Below are positions 1 to 8,869 of a stretch of 64,000 bases of DNA, in pieces. This stretch comes from Adhaeribacter terrigena (GTDB lineage Bacteria; Bacteroidota; Bacteroidia; Cytophagales; Hymenobacteraceae), in assembly GCF_016623615.1 (NCBI RefSeq), contig NZ_JAEHFX010000002.1, positions 434,001 to 498,000 on the forward strand. Direction: 5' to 3'. The notes below the pieces were generated by a model. That model was not told where the DNA came from. It searched no databases and worked only from the letters and a program-made list of their open reading frames with translations. Position numbers and translations under genes: made by a program. Within the stretch, counting starts at the first letter, position 1, and every line of letters starts with the position of its first letter.

Positions 1-723
1 CAAGGCGCTAAAACCGGTTTCCGGGTGATAGCAGCGGTTGGCGGCGATGGCACCGTAAACGAAGTAGCGCGGGGTTTATTAGGTACGAAAGCGGCTTTAG
101 CCATTATTCCCAAAGGCTCCGGCAACGGGCTGGCCCGGCATTTAAATATCAATATGCAGGTTTCACAAGCCCTGAAAGATCTTAGCACAAGTAAATTTTC
201 CCGCATCGATTCCTGCACCATAAACGGTCACCCTTTTTTCTGCACGGCCGGCCTGGGTTTCGACGGTTACATCAGCGGGGTTTTTGCCAATAATGCGCGG
301 CGCGGGTTGCGGAGTTACGTAGAACTGGTGCTCAAAGAATTCCTGAAATTCAAACCCGGAAAAGCCAGCATAAAATTAAACCAGGAAAACATCGATACGC
401 CCTGTTTTGTGCTGACTTTCGCCAATGCTTCGCAGTATGGGAATAACGCCTACATTGCGCCCATGGCCGATATCCGCGATGGTTTGCTGGATGTTTGCCT
501 GATCCGCGATTTGTCGTTTAGGAAAGCGGTGGCGGTAAGTTACGGTTTGCTCACCAAAACCATTGCCACTACCGGCCACGCCGATTTTTTTACCAGTCCT
601 GAAATTTCCGTGAAAACCGAAAAGCCCATGCCTTACCACGCCGACGGCGAATACGTAGGCGAAGCCAGCGAATTTCACGTACAGATCAGACCTTTAAGTT
701 TAGAAGTTTTAACGCCGCAATAA
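1..723 (+). CDS. Diacylglycerol/lipid kinase family protein (5' end outside window)
   Basis: Phosphorylates a lipid such as diacylglycerol or a sphingoid base (DagK/YegS/BmrU family), acting at the inner membrane. The frame is open from base 1 and reads through GTG 25, so the true start lies left of the window. The family nucleotide-binding signature [13 protein letters not shown] is close to the start and is followed by the glycine-rich [12 protein letters not shown] block. The C-terminal beta-rich domain ends with the typical YHADGEY motif. The stop codon is two bases before the SUI1 gene, so the two are probably co-transcribed. The product is missing only the first few tens of residues. 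Actual lipid substrate cannot be told from sequence. Confidence 0.9.
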   Translation, partial: QGAKTGFRVIAAVGGDGTVNEVARGLLGTKAALAIIPKGSGNGLARHLNINMQVSQALKDLSTSKFSRIDSCTINGHPFFCTAGLGFDGYISGVFANNARRGLRSYVELVLKEFLKFKPGKASIKLNQENIDTPCFVLTFANASQYGNNAYIAPMADIRDGLLDVCLIRDLSFRKAVAVSYGLLTKTIATTGHADFFTSPEISVKTEKPMPYHADGEYVGEASEFHVQIRPLSLEVLTPQ

Positions 724-725
724 GT

Positions 726-1073
726 ATGGCCAAGCAATCAAGAAAAGACCGTGAAGGCGTGGTTTATTCCACCAGTTCCGATTTTAATTACGAATACAGT
801 TCCGAAAACGAAACCGAAACCCTGCCGCCCCAACAGCAAAACCTGAAAGTGCAGCTCGATAAAAAAGCGCGCGCCGGTAAAAAAGTAACGCTGGTTTCTG
901 GCTTTGTTGGCAAAGAAGACGACCTGAATGCCTTAGGCAAGCTCCTGAAAAACAAATGCGGCGTGGGTGGTACCGTAAAAGACGGCGAAATTGTAATTCA
1001 GGGCGATTTCCGGGATAAAATATTGCAGATATTGGTGGATAATAAGTATAAGGCGAAGAAAGTAGGAGGGTAG
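726..1073 (+). CDS. SUI1/eIF1-like translation initiation factor (YciH family)
   Basis: A 115-residue protein of the SUI1 superfamily. In bacteria YciH-type proteins bind the 30S subunit and influence start-site fidelity. The conserved core is visible from about residue 50: basic [10 protein letters not shown], then [25 protein letters not shown], a block diagnostic of SUI1 domains, and a C-terminal basic tail KYKAKKVGG. The first ~40 residues are polar and probably disordered. Its ATG follows the lipid kinase stop by two bases, indicating one transcript. The stop codon (1071-1073) lies next to the stop of the convergent gene, leaving no space for a terminator. Confidence 0.9.
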   Translation: MAKQSRKDREGVVYSTSSDFNYEYSSENETETLPPQQQNLKVQLDKKARAGKKVTLVSGFVGKEDDLNALGKLLKNKCGVGGTVKDGEIVIQGDFRDKILQILVDNKYKAKKVGG

Positions 1074-1074
1074 T

Positions 1075-1680
1075 TTACTCCTTGGCAAACAATTTATTAA
1101 TAGCTTTTAAAATTGATGCCCTATTTTTTGCACTTTTGATAAAATTTGGGAGTCTTTCAACCATTGTCGTGTGCGTTGTTGTCTGCCGCTCTCTTAATTT
1201 GGCTGAAACGTATTTCTTAATTTCTTGTAAATGTTCGCGGTTATATGCCCAGAAAATTTCCCCTTTTATTTCTGTTTGAAACCATAATGGTAAGTTAAAA
1301 ATCGGATCACAGATTTCCGTACATTTGTAAAATAATTTATAACCCTCATTTCTGGGTTTGTAAGTTCTTGCTATCCCGCAAAATGGACAAGGAATAGTCA
1401 ATTCTTCAGTTTTTTCTTTATTGTTAGGGATAGTAATCTCAATTAAGTTTCCGCAATTATCGCAGTTTCTTTTAATAATTGCATTGAATCTGATTAATTC
1501 GTCGGCTTTTTCAGAATGATTACAATTATTACAAACTAACTTATCCTCACTTGTATCATATAATTGATTTGTAGTCACAATTGCCAGCTTTTTGCATTTT
1601 GGACATACTACCAAAAATTTTTTCATGTAAGATCTTCTGACTGTTGCTGGTCCGGAATACCTGAGATTTTCTTTTTCCAT
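1075..1680 (-). CDS. Zinc-ribbon protein of unknown function
   Basis: A 201-residue protein with three CxxC pairs (CPKC, CNNC, CDNC) plus a further CPFC, i.e. two zinc ribbons in the N-terminal half. The C-terminal half has a YNREHLQEIKKYVSAKLRER segment and a basic LPNFIKSAKNRASILKAI tail, which I recall from uncharacterised TFIIB-type zinc-ribbon proteins of other bacteria. An alternative start is Met19 (base 1626), which directly precedes the first zinc knuckle and may be the true start. The gene is visibly more A+T-rich than both neighbours and sits between housekeeping genes in convergent orientation to SUI1, suggesting lateral acquisition. No function can be assigned. Confidence 0.7.
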   Translation of the reverse strand: MEKENLRYSGPATVRRSYMKKFLVVCPKCKKLAIVTTNQLYDTSEDKLVCNNCNHSEKADELIRFNAIIKRNCDNCGNLIEITIPNNKEKTEELTIPCPFCGIARTYKPRNEGYKLFYKCTEICDPIFNLPLWFQTEIKGEIFWAYNREHLQEIKKYVSAKLRERQTTTHTTMVERLPNFIKSAKNRASILKAINKLFAKE

Positions 1681-1710
1681 TCTGGAATATATTTATTTAG
1701 TAGTTCTTGC

Positions 1711-2445
1711 CTACAAAAACCTTAACGCCTTCTCCAGATCTTCCGGTGTATCAATGCCTAAATTCTCAATCTCCGTAACCGCAGTTCTAATTTTATAACC
1801 GTTTTCGAGCCAGCGCAATTGTTCCAGGCTTTCGGCTTTTTCCAGCTTGCCCATGGGTAGTTGCGTGATCTGTTCCAGGATATCGGTGCGGTAGCCGTAA
1901 ATGCCGATGTGCTTGTAAAAGGTGTGGTGCAAAAGCCAGTCGTGTGGCGGCACGTTACGCAAAAACGGTATGGTTTGGCGGCTGAAAAGTAAAGCCTGTC
2001 CGTGAATATCCGTTACCACTTTAGGCAGGTTCGGGTTGCTCAGTTCTTCCGTGGTATGGATTTTCTTGATGAGCGTAGCCAGTTGTACCGAATTATCCTG
2101 CAGCAGATCGGCCAGCAGGTTGATCTGTTCGGGCTGAATAAATGGCTCATCGCCCTGAATGTTGATCACGTACTGAAATTCTTCGTCGTTTTTGCGGTAG
2201 GCCTCAAAGCAACGGTCGGTGCCGCTTTCGTGGTTTTCGGAAGTCATAACCACGTTGCCGCCAAAACTTTGTACATGCTCAAAGATCCGCGCATCGTCGG
2301 TGGCAACTACCACTTTTTGGAGCCGGGCTTTTTGCGCCTGTTCGTATACGCGCCGGATCATGCTTTTGCCGCCAATTTCTACCAGTGGTTTGCCCGGAAA
2401 ACGGGTGGAAGCGTAACGCGCCGGAATTATGCCTAGAATGCTCAT
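1711..2445 (-). CDS. kdsB: 3-deoxy-manno-octulosonate cytidylyltransferase
   Basis: Activates Kdo with CTP to CMP-Kdo for lipid A-core assembly in the cytoplasm. The N-terminus has the nucleotidyltransferase signature GIIPARYASTRFPGKPL. VINIQGDEPFI (metal and nucleotide site) and the HIGIYGYR block follow. The open frame extends to 2478, but ATG 2445 (MSILGIIPARY) gives the normal family N-terminus and about 244 residues; the 11 extra residues would be atypical. It shows that the organism makes a Kdo-containing outer membrane. It is followed 30 bp downstream by the zinc-ribbon gene on the same strand, which is unlikely to be functionally related. Confidence 0.95.
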   Translation of the reverse strand: MSILGIIPARYASTRFPGKPLVEIGGKSMIRRVYEQAQKARLQKVVVATDDARIFEHVQSFGGNVVMTSENHESGTDRCFEAYRKNDEEFQYVINIQGDEPFIQPEQINLLADLLQDNSVQLATLIKKIHTTEELSNPNLPKVVTDIHGQALLFSRQTIPFLRNVPPHDWLLHHTFYKHIGIYGYRTDILEQITQLPMGKLEKAESLEQLRWLENGYKIRTAVTEIENLGIDTPEDLEKALRFL

Positions 2446-2610
2446 GGAAATTTCTTTTCGTTTGCACAAACTTACCAAAATTCAGGCGGCTTTCCTTTCA
2501 GGATGAATTTCCTTTTTTAATGCCAAAATTACTTCCGTATTTCCATATTTAGCTCGCCATTTTCTGACCTTTAACCCTTAACTTTACTTCAGAATTTACC
2601 AATAATACTC

Positions 2611-3414
2611 GTGCTGCAACGCCATTTTTTTTACGCTTTCGAAGGCGCAGTCTGGAAGATTTGCCCGGATCAGGAAACGCAGCATATGGTGCTTGAGATC
2701 CGGCAGAAAGATACGTTGCAAACCACGTTTTCGGTAGTAGATACCAGAACCGGCAACCTGCTTTTAAACAACTATAAAAGCACCGAACGCTGGTGGACTG
2801 GATTGGAAAATGCCCTAGGCGGAAATATGCTGCTGCACGGCTACAGCCCGAACCGCGAAACCGGCAAACATCTGGGCATAACTGCTGTTTGGGAAGCCTC
2901 CGGCGAAACCAGGTGGCACAAACCAGACCTTACGTTTTTAGGCCTGCATACTGAAAAAGCGCTGCTGGCAGAAAATGCCTCTGGTCAGGTAAAAGAAATT
3001 GCGCTGGAATGCGGGGCGGAAAATGATTTTTTTCAGGAGCGGGCATACGCGAAAAGCCGGGTGCAGGCGTTTGAAGAAAAACGCAGCCGGGCCATGCAGT
3101 TTCCGGTTCCTTATTTGCCAACCGATGCGCATTATTCGCTTTTGCAGCGGTTCCTGGAACAGAAAACCGGCAGGCTGGCCGAAGCGCAGATCGAGTACCT
3201 GGAAACCGGCAACCATATTATGCTGAGTTTTTATGCCCGGAACCCTGGCGTTTTGGCAAACTATTTGGTAGTATGCTCGGCCGCCGGCGAAGTTTTGTTA
3301 GAAATTTGCCTCGAACCCGAAGTTGCCGGATTTGCCTTGGATACTTTTTTTATCTTTGCATCTAAACTGTTTTTTATTCAGGAGAAAACCGGCCTGGCCT
3401 GTTACCTGCTTTAA
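2611..3414 (+). CDS. DUF4905 family protein
   Basis: A 267-residue protein matching my recollection of DUF4905, a Bacteroidota-restricted family without known function. It starts at a GTG codon (2611) with an aromatic N-terminus FEGAVWKI. The segment WWTGLENALGG, containing the doubled Trp, followed by the GYSPNRETGKHLGI stretch, is typical. There is no signal peptide or convincing membrane segment, so the protein is probably cytoplasmic. The LysM-domain gene follows 17 bp downstream on the same strand, suggesting co-transcription. The gene is divergent from kdsB, and the 165-bp gap between them holds no repeat that I recognise. Confidence 0.75.
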   Translation: MLQRHFFYAFEGAVWKICPDQETQHMVLEIRQKDTLQTTFSVVDTRTGNLLLNNYKSTERWWTGLENALGGNMLLHGYSPNRETGKHLGITAVWEASGETRWHKPDLTFLGLHTEKALLAENASGQVKEIALECGAENDFFQERAYAKSRVQAFEEKRSRAMQFPVPYLPTDAHYSLLQRFLEQKTGRLAEAQIEYLETGNHIMLSFYARNPGVLANYLVVCSAAGEVLLEICLEPEVAGFALDTFFIFASKLFFIQEKTGLACYLL

Positions 3415-3431
3415 ACATTGAGAACTTGCTT

Positions 3432-4418
3432 ATGTACCGAATTATTTTTTGCCTGGGATTAAGTTTGCTTACCGTTTCTTCGCCGTTGCTTACCCAGGCC
3501 GCTGCCGGAAAAATGGTGCAGACCGATCCGAAATACATTACCCATAAAGTTGTGGCCGGCGAAACCCTTTACTCGCTTTCGCGCAAATACGGCATAAGCG
3601 TTTCCGAAATTTCAAAGTTAAACCCGGAAGTGAAAGCCGGTTTAAAAGTTGGCCAGACCCTGCGTTTTCCGGAAAACTCTGCCAGCGGTGCAACCCCGGT
3701 GGCTGCGCCCAAACCCACTACCCCGGCTCCCAAACCGGCAGCGCCTGCAGCCAAACCAATAGCAGAGAAACCAGTTGCCGAAACCCCGGCTAAACCTGCT
3801 CCGGTTGCAGAATTACCCGAAACTTCGGGCCGTAAAATTTATAAAGTCGGACCGAAAGAAACGCTTTATGCAGTGGCGGTAAAACACGGCGTAACCATGG
3901 CCGAAATTCGGAAATGGAATAACCTGAAAGAAGATAAACTTGCCGTTGGGCAACAACTGATCGTAAACGCCCCGGCAGCCACGGCCGTTACTAAACCAGC
4001 CGAAACGCCGAAAGTAACGGTGGTGAAAGAAGAAGTAAAAACGAAAGCGGATAAAGTAAAAACCGAAACTAAAACGGAAGCGACCGTAACGGTTATAGAT
4101 GAAAAAGATGACGACAACGAAGCTGAAAATGCCAGCGTAGAAGCGGCCGGTAAAATTACAGAAACGGGTTTAGCTGAGGTAATTACTCAGGCAGGCGATA
4201 ATAACAAATACCTGGCTTTGCATAAAACGGCTCCGATCGGTACTATTCTGCAGGTTAAAAATATCATGAACGGCCAGAATGTATATGTACGCGTGATCGG
4301 TAAATTACCGGAAACGGGAGCCAATGAAAGGGTGATCGTGCGCATTTCTAAAAAAGCCTACCAGCGTTTAGCCGCCATCGATAATCGTTTCCGGGTAGAA
4401 GTTTCGTATATGCCGTAA
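3432..4418 (+). CDS. LysM-repeat cell-wall protein with RlpA-like C-terminal domain
   Basis: A secreted or periplasmic protein expected to bind peptidoglycan. ATG 3432 gives a signal peptide (about residues 1-25, ending TQAAA); the TTG six bases upstream is a poorer start. Two LysM modules are seen at about residues 37-80 (HKVVAGETLYSLSRKYGI) and 135-178 (YKVGPKETLYAVAVKHGV), separated by a Pro/Ala/Lys-rich linker. A charged linker rich in Lys and Glu follows. Residues about 245-328 resemble a double-psi beta-barrel of the RlpA/SPOR type (ALHKTAPIGTILQVKNIMNGQ ... VRVIGKLP), common at the end of Bacteroidota LysM proteins. The gene ends before a strong terminator (4453-4487). Confidence 0.85.
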   Translation: MYRIIFCLGLSLLTVSSPLLTQAAAGKMVQTDPKYITHKVVAGETLYSLSRKYGISVSEISKLNPEVKAGLKVGQTLRFPENSASGATPVAAPKPTTPAPKPAAPAAKPIAEKPVAETPAKPAPVAELPETSGRKIYKVGPKETLYAVAVKHGVTMAEIRKWNNLKEDKLAVGQQLIVNAPAATAVTKPAETPKVTVVKEEVKTKADKVKTETKTEATVTVIDEKDDDNEAENASVEAAGKITETGLAEVITQAGDNNKYLALHKTAPIGTILQVKNIMNGQNVYVRVIGKLPETGANERVIVRISKKAYQRLAAIDNRFRVEVSYMP

Positions 4419-4452
4419 TTTAATTAGAAATCCAAAATTAGAAATTATAGAG

Positions 4453-4487
4453 GAAGCGCTTTGTGGTAAACAGGGCGCTTCTTTTTT
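4453..4487 (+). terminator. Intrinsic terminator of the LysM gene
   Basis: GAAGCGC and GCGCTTC arms (4453-4459 and 4475-4481) flank a loop of about 15 bases and are followed by six T residues. It lies 35 bp after the stop codon of the LysM gene. Confidence 0.8.
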
Positions 4488-4489
4488 GT

Positions 4490-4519
4490 CGGTTTTTTCT
4501 TACAAAACCCTACCGTTTT
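4490..4519 (-). repeat. 30-bp CGSTA element, copy upstream of TIGR02757 gene
   Basis: First copy of a dispersed 30-bp element. Read on its own strand the consensus is AAAACGSTATSSTTTT (imperfect palindrome), six variable bases, then AAAAAGTC. This copy reads AAAACGGTAGGGTTTT then AAAAAACCG, on the minus strand. It fills the gap between the preceding terminator and ATG 4524, ending four bases before the start codon. Confidence 0.75.
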
Positions 4520-4523
4520 TCCC

Positions 4524-5315
4524 ATGAAAACTCTTCTTTCGCCGCAACTGCAAAACGTAAAAGCCCTGCTCGATAACCGTTATCTGAAGTTCGATGATCC
4601 GGCTTTTATTCCGAACGATCCCATCTGCATTCCGCACGGTTTTACCTTAAAGCAGGACGTTGAGATCAGTGGTTTTTTTGCTTCTATTTTAGCCTGGGGC
4701 CAACGCAAAACCATCATCAATAAATGCCGCGAACTCATGCAGCGTTTCGATAACCGGCCGCACGATTTTATTAAAAACCATCGGGAAAGTGACCTGAAAA
4801 ACCTGTTAGGCTTTAAACACCGCACCTTTAACGATACCGATCTGCTGTACCTGGTTTATTTCCTGCAGCAGCATTATCAAAAAAATGAAAGCCTGGAAAC
4901 CGCTTTCACCGGTCTAAATCCTGTAAAAAATCTAACGCAGCGCGAACGGCTTATCCATTTCTATAATTACGTTTTCAGTCTGGAAGAAGCCCCGCACCGC
5001 ACCCGAAAACACATTTCTTCACCGGCTAAAAATTCGGCCTGTAAGCGCATAAACATGTACCTGCGCTGGATGGTGAGAAAAGACGAGAAAGGCGTAGATT
5101 TCGGCCTCTGGCAAACCATGAAACCCGCAGACCTCATCTGCCCCTGCGACGTGCACGTAGACCGCGTAGCCCGCAAATTAAACCTCATTCAACGCAAACA
5201 AACCGATTGGCAAACCGCCGAAGAACTCACCGTTGCTTTAAGATTATTCGATCCCGAAGATCCGGTAAAATACGATTTCGCTTTGTTTGGTTTAGGAATA
5301 GAAGAGAAGTTCTGA
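4524..5315 (+). CDS. TIGR02757 family protein (DUF2400)
   Basis: A 263-residue cytoplasmic protein of the TIGR02757/DUF2400 family, common in Bacteroidota and some Proteobacteria, with no established function; a relationship to HhH-type DNA glycosylase folds has been suggested by its C-terminal motif. Typical blocks are DPICIPHGFT, EISGFFASILAWGQRKTIINKC, KRINMYLRWMVRKD and PCDVHVDRVARKL. The last resembles the conserved Asp-containing segment of HhH-GPD proteins such as endonuclease III (PVDSHHHR in the Nth homologue at 45117). Length is usual for the family. It has its own upstream terminator-separated region, so it is probably monocistronic. Confidence 0.85.
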   Translation: MKTLLSPQLQNVKALLDNRYLKFDDPAFIPNDPICIPHGFTLKQDVEISGFFASILAWGQRKTIINKCRELMQRFDNRPHDFIKNHRESDLKNLLGFKHRTFNDTDLLYLVYFLQQHYQKNESLETAFTGLNPVKNLTQRERLIHFYNYVFSLEEAPHRTRKHISSPAKNSACKRINMYLRWMVRKDEKGVDFGLWQTMKPADLICPCDVHVDRVARKLNLIQRKQTDWQTAEELTVALRLFDPEDPVKYDFALFGLGIEEKF

Positions 5316-5469
5316 ATCAGGATTTTCAGGATTTAAGGATTTTTCATTCAAGAAAAATTTTTCCAATTCTGATTTCACACATATTCCGCCAGCGCAGCGT
5401 ATCCTGAAAATCACGATATCTGGGAAACAAAAATAAAAGAAAGCTCATTACGAAGAAGAATGGCACCAG

Positions 5470-5570
5470 TTTCTGCGTGCGCGGCCTCCTATTCATACGG
5501 TGCCTTCAGGCAGGCCGCAAGGCCAGTTTGAATAGGAGGCCGCAAACGCAGAAACGAAGCCGCCCGGCTT
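5470..5570 (+). ncRNA. Candidate structured RNA core, copy 1
   Basis: Arms 5470-5495 and 5529-5554 can pair over 26 positions with only two mismatches. Inside are two adjacent hairpins: TGCC-TTCA-GGCA (5501-5512) and GGCC-GCAA-GGCC (5513-5524, a GNRA tetraloop). A further hairpin AAGCCG-CC-CGGCTT follows at 5557-5570. The second copy in the window preserves the same architecture with compensatory base changes. Whether it is transcribed is unknown; no promoter was identified. Confidence 0.4.
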
Positions 5571-5630
5571 GAGGGAGAAAGCAAATTTGAAAGAAAAAAG
5601 TTAGAAGTTGAAAGCGAAAAGCCAGCTATA

Positions 5631-5660
5631 AAAACGGTATCCTTTCAGCCATAAAAACCA
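5631..5660 (+). repeat. 30-bp CGSTA element within copy 1 of the 350-bp element
   Basis: Reads AAAACGGTATCCTTTC with a degenerate third tract (AAAAACC). Its position matches the copy at 27478-27507 in the other 350-bp element, so it belongs to or travelled with that unit. Confidence 0.65.
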
Positions 5661-5737
5661 AAAACAAACTTTCTTATTGGCCTAAATATATCTCTCCTGA
5701 CGTCGAAATAACGCAAAAACTGAAATGAACAAAAAAG

Positions 5738-6184
5738 CTAAACCGCAATCTTCACCACTACTTTCTTCACTTTCTCCAAGGTAGTCATTGGCGCGTGCGC
5801 ATCAGAAGGAAAAAATACTGTAAAATAACCGGCTGGCACATCAAACCACGATTCAGCGGCATCGGAAAATAATCCGTAATCCTTTTCAGTGTCGAAGGGT
5901 GTATGAACCTGTTCGCAGTGTAGAAGCGGTTTCCAGCCCATGTGATCCGTACCAGCAATAATAAATTGAATGTCGATGTATTTGCGGTGCACTTCCAGTT
6001 TGGCTTCATTTTTAGCTACGCCGTTTGCATCAGAAACGAGGGCAAAAAGTTCATCGCCTTCCAGCTCATATTTACCGGGTTCTACGGTTTCAAAATTCTG
6101 CGTACGAAGATAAGTAAACGCCTTTTCGAAGTGTTTGTGCAAATGTTGGTAATGAGTGCTGTTGGCCAGAATATCAAGTATCAT
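5738..6184 (-). CDS. YhcH/YjgK/YiaL family protein
   Basis: A 148-residue cupin-like protein of the DUF386 family (YhcH, YjgK, YiaL, EbgC-like), often linked to sugar or sialic acid catabolism. The characteristic blocks are MILDILANSTHY, KNEAKLEVHRKYIDIQFIIAG (with a His that is a likely metal ligand), MGWKPL, and FFPSDAHAPM near the C-terminus with another probable metal-binding His. Length is as usual. It is likely cytoplasmic and monocistronic. A CGSTA element directly abuts its ATG, so the 5' untranslated region or promoter must lie in or beyond that element. The precise substrate is unknown. Confidence 0.85.
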   Translation of the reverse strand: MILDILANSTHYQHLHKHFEKAFTYLRTQNFETVEPGKYELEGDELFALVSDANGVAKNEAKLEVHRKYIDIQFIIAGTDHMGWKPLLHCEQVHTPFDTEKDYGLFSDAAESWFDVPAGYFTVFFPSDAHAPMTTLEKVKKVVVKIAV

Positions 6185-6214
6185 AAAACGCTAGGATTTT
6201 CAAGTTAAAAAGTC
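6185..6214 (+). repeat. 30-bp CGSTA element abutting a start codon
   Basis: Reads AAAACGCTAGGATTTT then AAAAAGTC. Its first base is immediately upstream of the ATG of the minus-strand YhcH-like gene, so the gene is read as GCGTTTT followed directly by ATG. Confidence 0.75.
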
Positions 6215-6351
6215 TGTAATAAGGGCGTAAATTAAACAAAAAGCGGGCAAACAAAACCAAACTAATTCCGATAAATGAATGTTGCAAAAAGGTTTTCAGG
6301 ATAAAGAATATTGAAAGCCGTATTTTTACCAAAAATCTAAACAAAACAAAT

Positions 6352-8745
6352 TTGCTATATCCTCAGAATTTTGAGCAGAAAATTGGTTTCCAGCAGGTCC
6401 GTGAGTTGCTGGAAAGTTACTGCCTGAGCCCGCTGGGCCTTTATTTTGTCCGCCGCATGGCCTTCCTGGATCGTTTCGATCTGGTGCAAAGGCTCCTGCA
6501 GCAAACCGACGAGTATTTCCGGTTGATGAACGCCGGCGCCGATTTTCCGGTGCAGTATTATTTCGATGTTAACCTGCATTTGCAGCGTGCCGCTATTCAG
6601 AATACCTTCCTGGAGCCGCAGGCCTTCTACGAAATTAAGATGTCGCTGAAAACCATCCGGGCTTCGCTTACTTTTTTTGCCGATCCGGAAGTAGAAACCC
6701 TGTACCCGAACCTGAAAGCCTTGGGCGCGAATGTGTTGGTGGAGCGAGCCTTGATTGCCGCCATTGAAAAGGTGGTAGATGATAACGGTCAGGTAAAAGA
6801 CGATGCCACGCCGGAACTTGCCCGACTGAAACGTGATCTGATCGCGCAGCAGAGCATGCTCCGGAAACAGATTCAGGGCATTTTAAAACACGCCAAAAGC
6901 CAGGGTTGGGTTAACGCCGATGCCGAACCAACGATTCGCGGCGGACGTTTGGTAATTCCGGTTATTGCCGAACACAAACGCAAACTGAAAGGCTTGATTC
7001 ACGACGAATCTACGACCGGGCAAACCGTTTACATTGAACCGGAGCCGGTTTTTGAGGTGAATAACGACATCAAAGACCTGGAAAATGCCTACCAGCGCGA
7101 GCTGATCCGCATCCTTACTTTGCTCACAGATTACCTGCGGCCGCATATTCCTGATCTGAAAAAAGCGTATCAGTATTTGGGTTTGCTCGATTTTATCCGG
7201 GCCAAAGCCGTGTTGGCGCGGGAGTTAAATGCTTCGTTACCCAGACTGCATAAACAGCCGCTTATAAAGTGGAAACAAGCACAGCATCCGCTTTTGTTTT
7301 TAAGCCATAAAGCGCAGGGCCGTGGAGTTGTTCCCCTGAACTTAGAACTGAATCACAGCCAGCGCATTTTGCTTATTTCCGGGCCGAATGCGGGCGGTAA
7401 ATCGGTGGCGTTGAAAACGGCCGGGCTGGTGCAATTCATGCTGCAATGCGGTTTGCTTATTCCGGTTGGCGAAGGTTCGGAAGCCGGCATTTTCGACGAT
7501 ATTTTCCTGGACATCGGCGATGAGCAATCCATTGAAAACGACCTGAGTACCTATTCATCGCACCTGCAGAACATGAAGCAATTCGTGAATTTTGCGGGCA
7601 AGAAAAGCCTGGTGCTGATCGATGAATTCGGGACCGGAACGGAGCCCATTTTAGGCGGCGCCATTGCCGAAGCGGTGCTCGAAAAACTCAATCATCAGAA
7701 AGTTTACGGTGTAATTACCACGCACTATACCAACCTGAAAAATTTCGCGGAGAAAAATCAGGGAATTGTGAACGGTGCCATGCGCTACGATCACAAGCAA
7801 CTGCAGCCGCTTTACCAGCTCGAAACCGGCAAACCGGGCAGTTCTTTTGCCATCGAAATTGCGCGCAAGATCGGTTTGCCAAAAGATATTGTGGAGAAAG
7901 CAACATCGTTGGTTGGGAAAGATAAAATCCGCTACGACCGGTTATTGGAGCAGCTCGAAACCGAGAAAAATGCGCTGGAAAAACACAACGCCGAACTCGA
8001 AAAGCAGCAGCGCAAACTCGACAAAGCGGTGAAAGAATATTCGGCTTTGAAAGACCACCTGGAAGAAAGCAAAACCGATATTATCCGCGAAGCGAAAGGC
8101 AAAGCAAAACTGCTTTTAAAGGAAACGAACCAGCAGATCGAGGCCACCATTTCGCAGATCAAAAACAGCCAGGCCGACAAGGAAAAAACCAAAGAAGCGC
8201 GGCAGCAACTGCAGGAATTTACCGAGAAAAAGGTAGCCCCGGAAGTTAAAAAAGTAAGCCGCCTGGCCGATAACCGTCCGCTGCAACCCGGCGATAAAGT
8301 GTCCCTCATCGGGCAGGATTCTTACGGCGAGCTGGTAGGTATAAAAGGCAAAACGGCGGAAGTTTTATTCGGCGGCATGAAAACCATTGTGAAGCTGGCC
8401 AACCTGGAACGCGCTGCGGCCGGAGCTGCTAAACTGAAACCGGAAAAGGAAACTACTTCCGGGTCGCGTTCCAACATGAATATGACCAGCCGCATGGCCG
8501 ATTTCAGTCCGAACATAGATGTGCGCGGCGAGCGGGCAGAAGATGCCTTAACCAAAGTAATGGCCTTTACCGACGACGCGATCATGCTCGGCATTCCGGA
8601 GATCAAGATCATTCACGGCCGCGGAACGGGTATTTTAAAGCAAATGATCCGCGATTATCTGCGTTCGCAACGCGAAGTTGCCAGCGTGGCCGACGAGCAC
8701 ATTGAACGCGGCGGTGATGGCGTAACGGTTGTAGTTTTGAAGTAA
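6352..8745 (+). CDS. mutS2: MutS2 family ATPase/endonuclease
   Basis: A 797-residue MutS2 protein. The family resolves recombination intermediates or rescues collided ribosomes rather than repairing mismatches. It begins at TTG 6352, giving the family N-terminus LYPQNFEQKIGF; no upstream ATG is in frame. The MutS core and clamp occupy residues 1-330. The Walker A motif GPNAGGKS is at about 344-351, with the signature DIGDEQSIENDLSTYSSHL and Walker B LVLIDEFGTGTEP downstream. A long coiled coil (about 530-640) and a C-terminal Smr nuclease domain (about 720-797, VRGERAEDAL ... IIHGRGTGIL) complete it. The mismatch-recognition domain of MutS is absent, as expected. Probably monocistronic. Confidence 0.95.
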   Translation: MLYPQNFEQKIGFQQVRELLESYCLSPLGLYFVRRMAFLDRFDLVQRLLQQTDEYFRLMNAGADFPVQYYFDVNLHLQRAAIQNTFLEPQAFYEIKMSLKTIRASLTFFADPEVETLYPNLKALGANVLVERALIAAIEKVVDDNGQVKDDATPELARLKRDLIAQQSMLRKQIQGILKHAKSQGWVNADAEPTIRGGRLVIPVIAEHKRKLKGLIHDESTTGQTVYIEPEPVFEVNNDIKDLENAYQRELIRILTLLTDYLRPHIPDLKKAYQYLGLLDFIRAKAVLARELNASLPRLHKQPLIKWKQAQHPLLFLSHKAQGRGVVPLNLELNHSQRILLISGPNAGGKSVALKTAGLVQFMLQCGLLIPVGEGSEAGIFDDIFLDIGDEQSIENDLSTYSSHLQNMKQFVNFAGKKSLVLIDEFGTGTEPILGGAIAEAVLEKLNHQKVYGVITTHYTNLKNFAEKNQGIVNGAMRYDHKQLQPLYQLETGKPGSSFAIEIARKIGLPKDIVEKATSLVGKDKIRYDRLLEQLETEKNALEKHNAELEKQQRKLDKAVKEYSALKDHLEESKTDIIREAKGKAKLLLKETNQQIEATISQIKNSQADKEKTKEARQQLQEFTEKKVAPEVKKVSRLADNRPLQPGDKVSLIGQDSYGELVGIKGKTAEVLFGGMKTIVKLANLERAAAGAAKLKPEKETTSGSRSNMNMTSRMADFSPNIDVRGERAEDALTKVMAFTDDAIMLGIPEIKIIHGRGTGILKQMIRDYLRSQREVASVADEHIERGGDGVTVVVLK

Positions 8746-8766
8746 AAAACAGTAGCGTTTTTTTCG
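8743..8766. repeat. Half CGSTA core directly after the mutS2 stop
   Basis: The mutS2 stop TAA runs into AAAACAGTAGCGTTTT, a core-only copy. It is followed by a REP-like stretch (TCATCCCGACCTTGGGAGGG, 8769-8788) of the kind common between Bacteroidota genes. Confidence 0.5.
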
Positions 8767-8869
8767 GTCATCCCGACCTTGGGAGGGATCTGTCGCAGTT
8801 TGTAAACGTAGCCGGATTCCGCACGAAGGCCCGGAATGAAGCTTATCAGCAGGACGCAACAGCTTTAAC

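Larger units (their letters stand above)
5366..5720 (+). repeat. ~350-bp dispersed element, copy 1 (structured core)
   Basis: Aligns along its whole length with 27216-27565. Shared blocks in order are ATTCTGATTTCAC, GCCAGCGCAGCGTA, TGAAAATCACG, a structured core (5470-5570), CCCGGCTTGAGGGAGAAAGC, a CGSTA element at the same relative position (5631-5660), and CTCTCCTGACGTCGA near the end. No ORF of note is inside. It occupies the intergenic gap between the TIGR02757 and YhcH-like genes. Strand is set by the reading used for the core and is arbitrary. It could be a MITE, a REP-type module or a non-coding RNA locus. Confidence 0.7.

Noticed and set aside
5942-6208. Plus-strand frame opposite the YhcH-like gene
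   Set aside because: Shadow frame without homology; the minus-strand gene is clearly coding.
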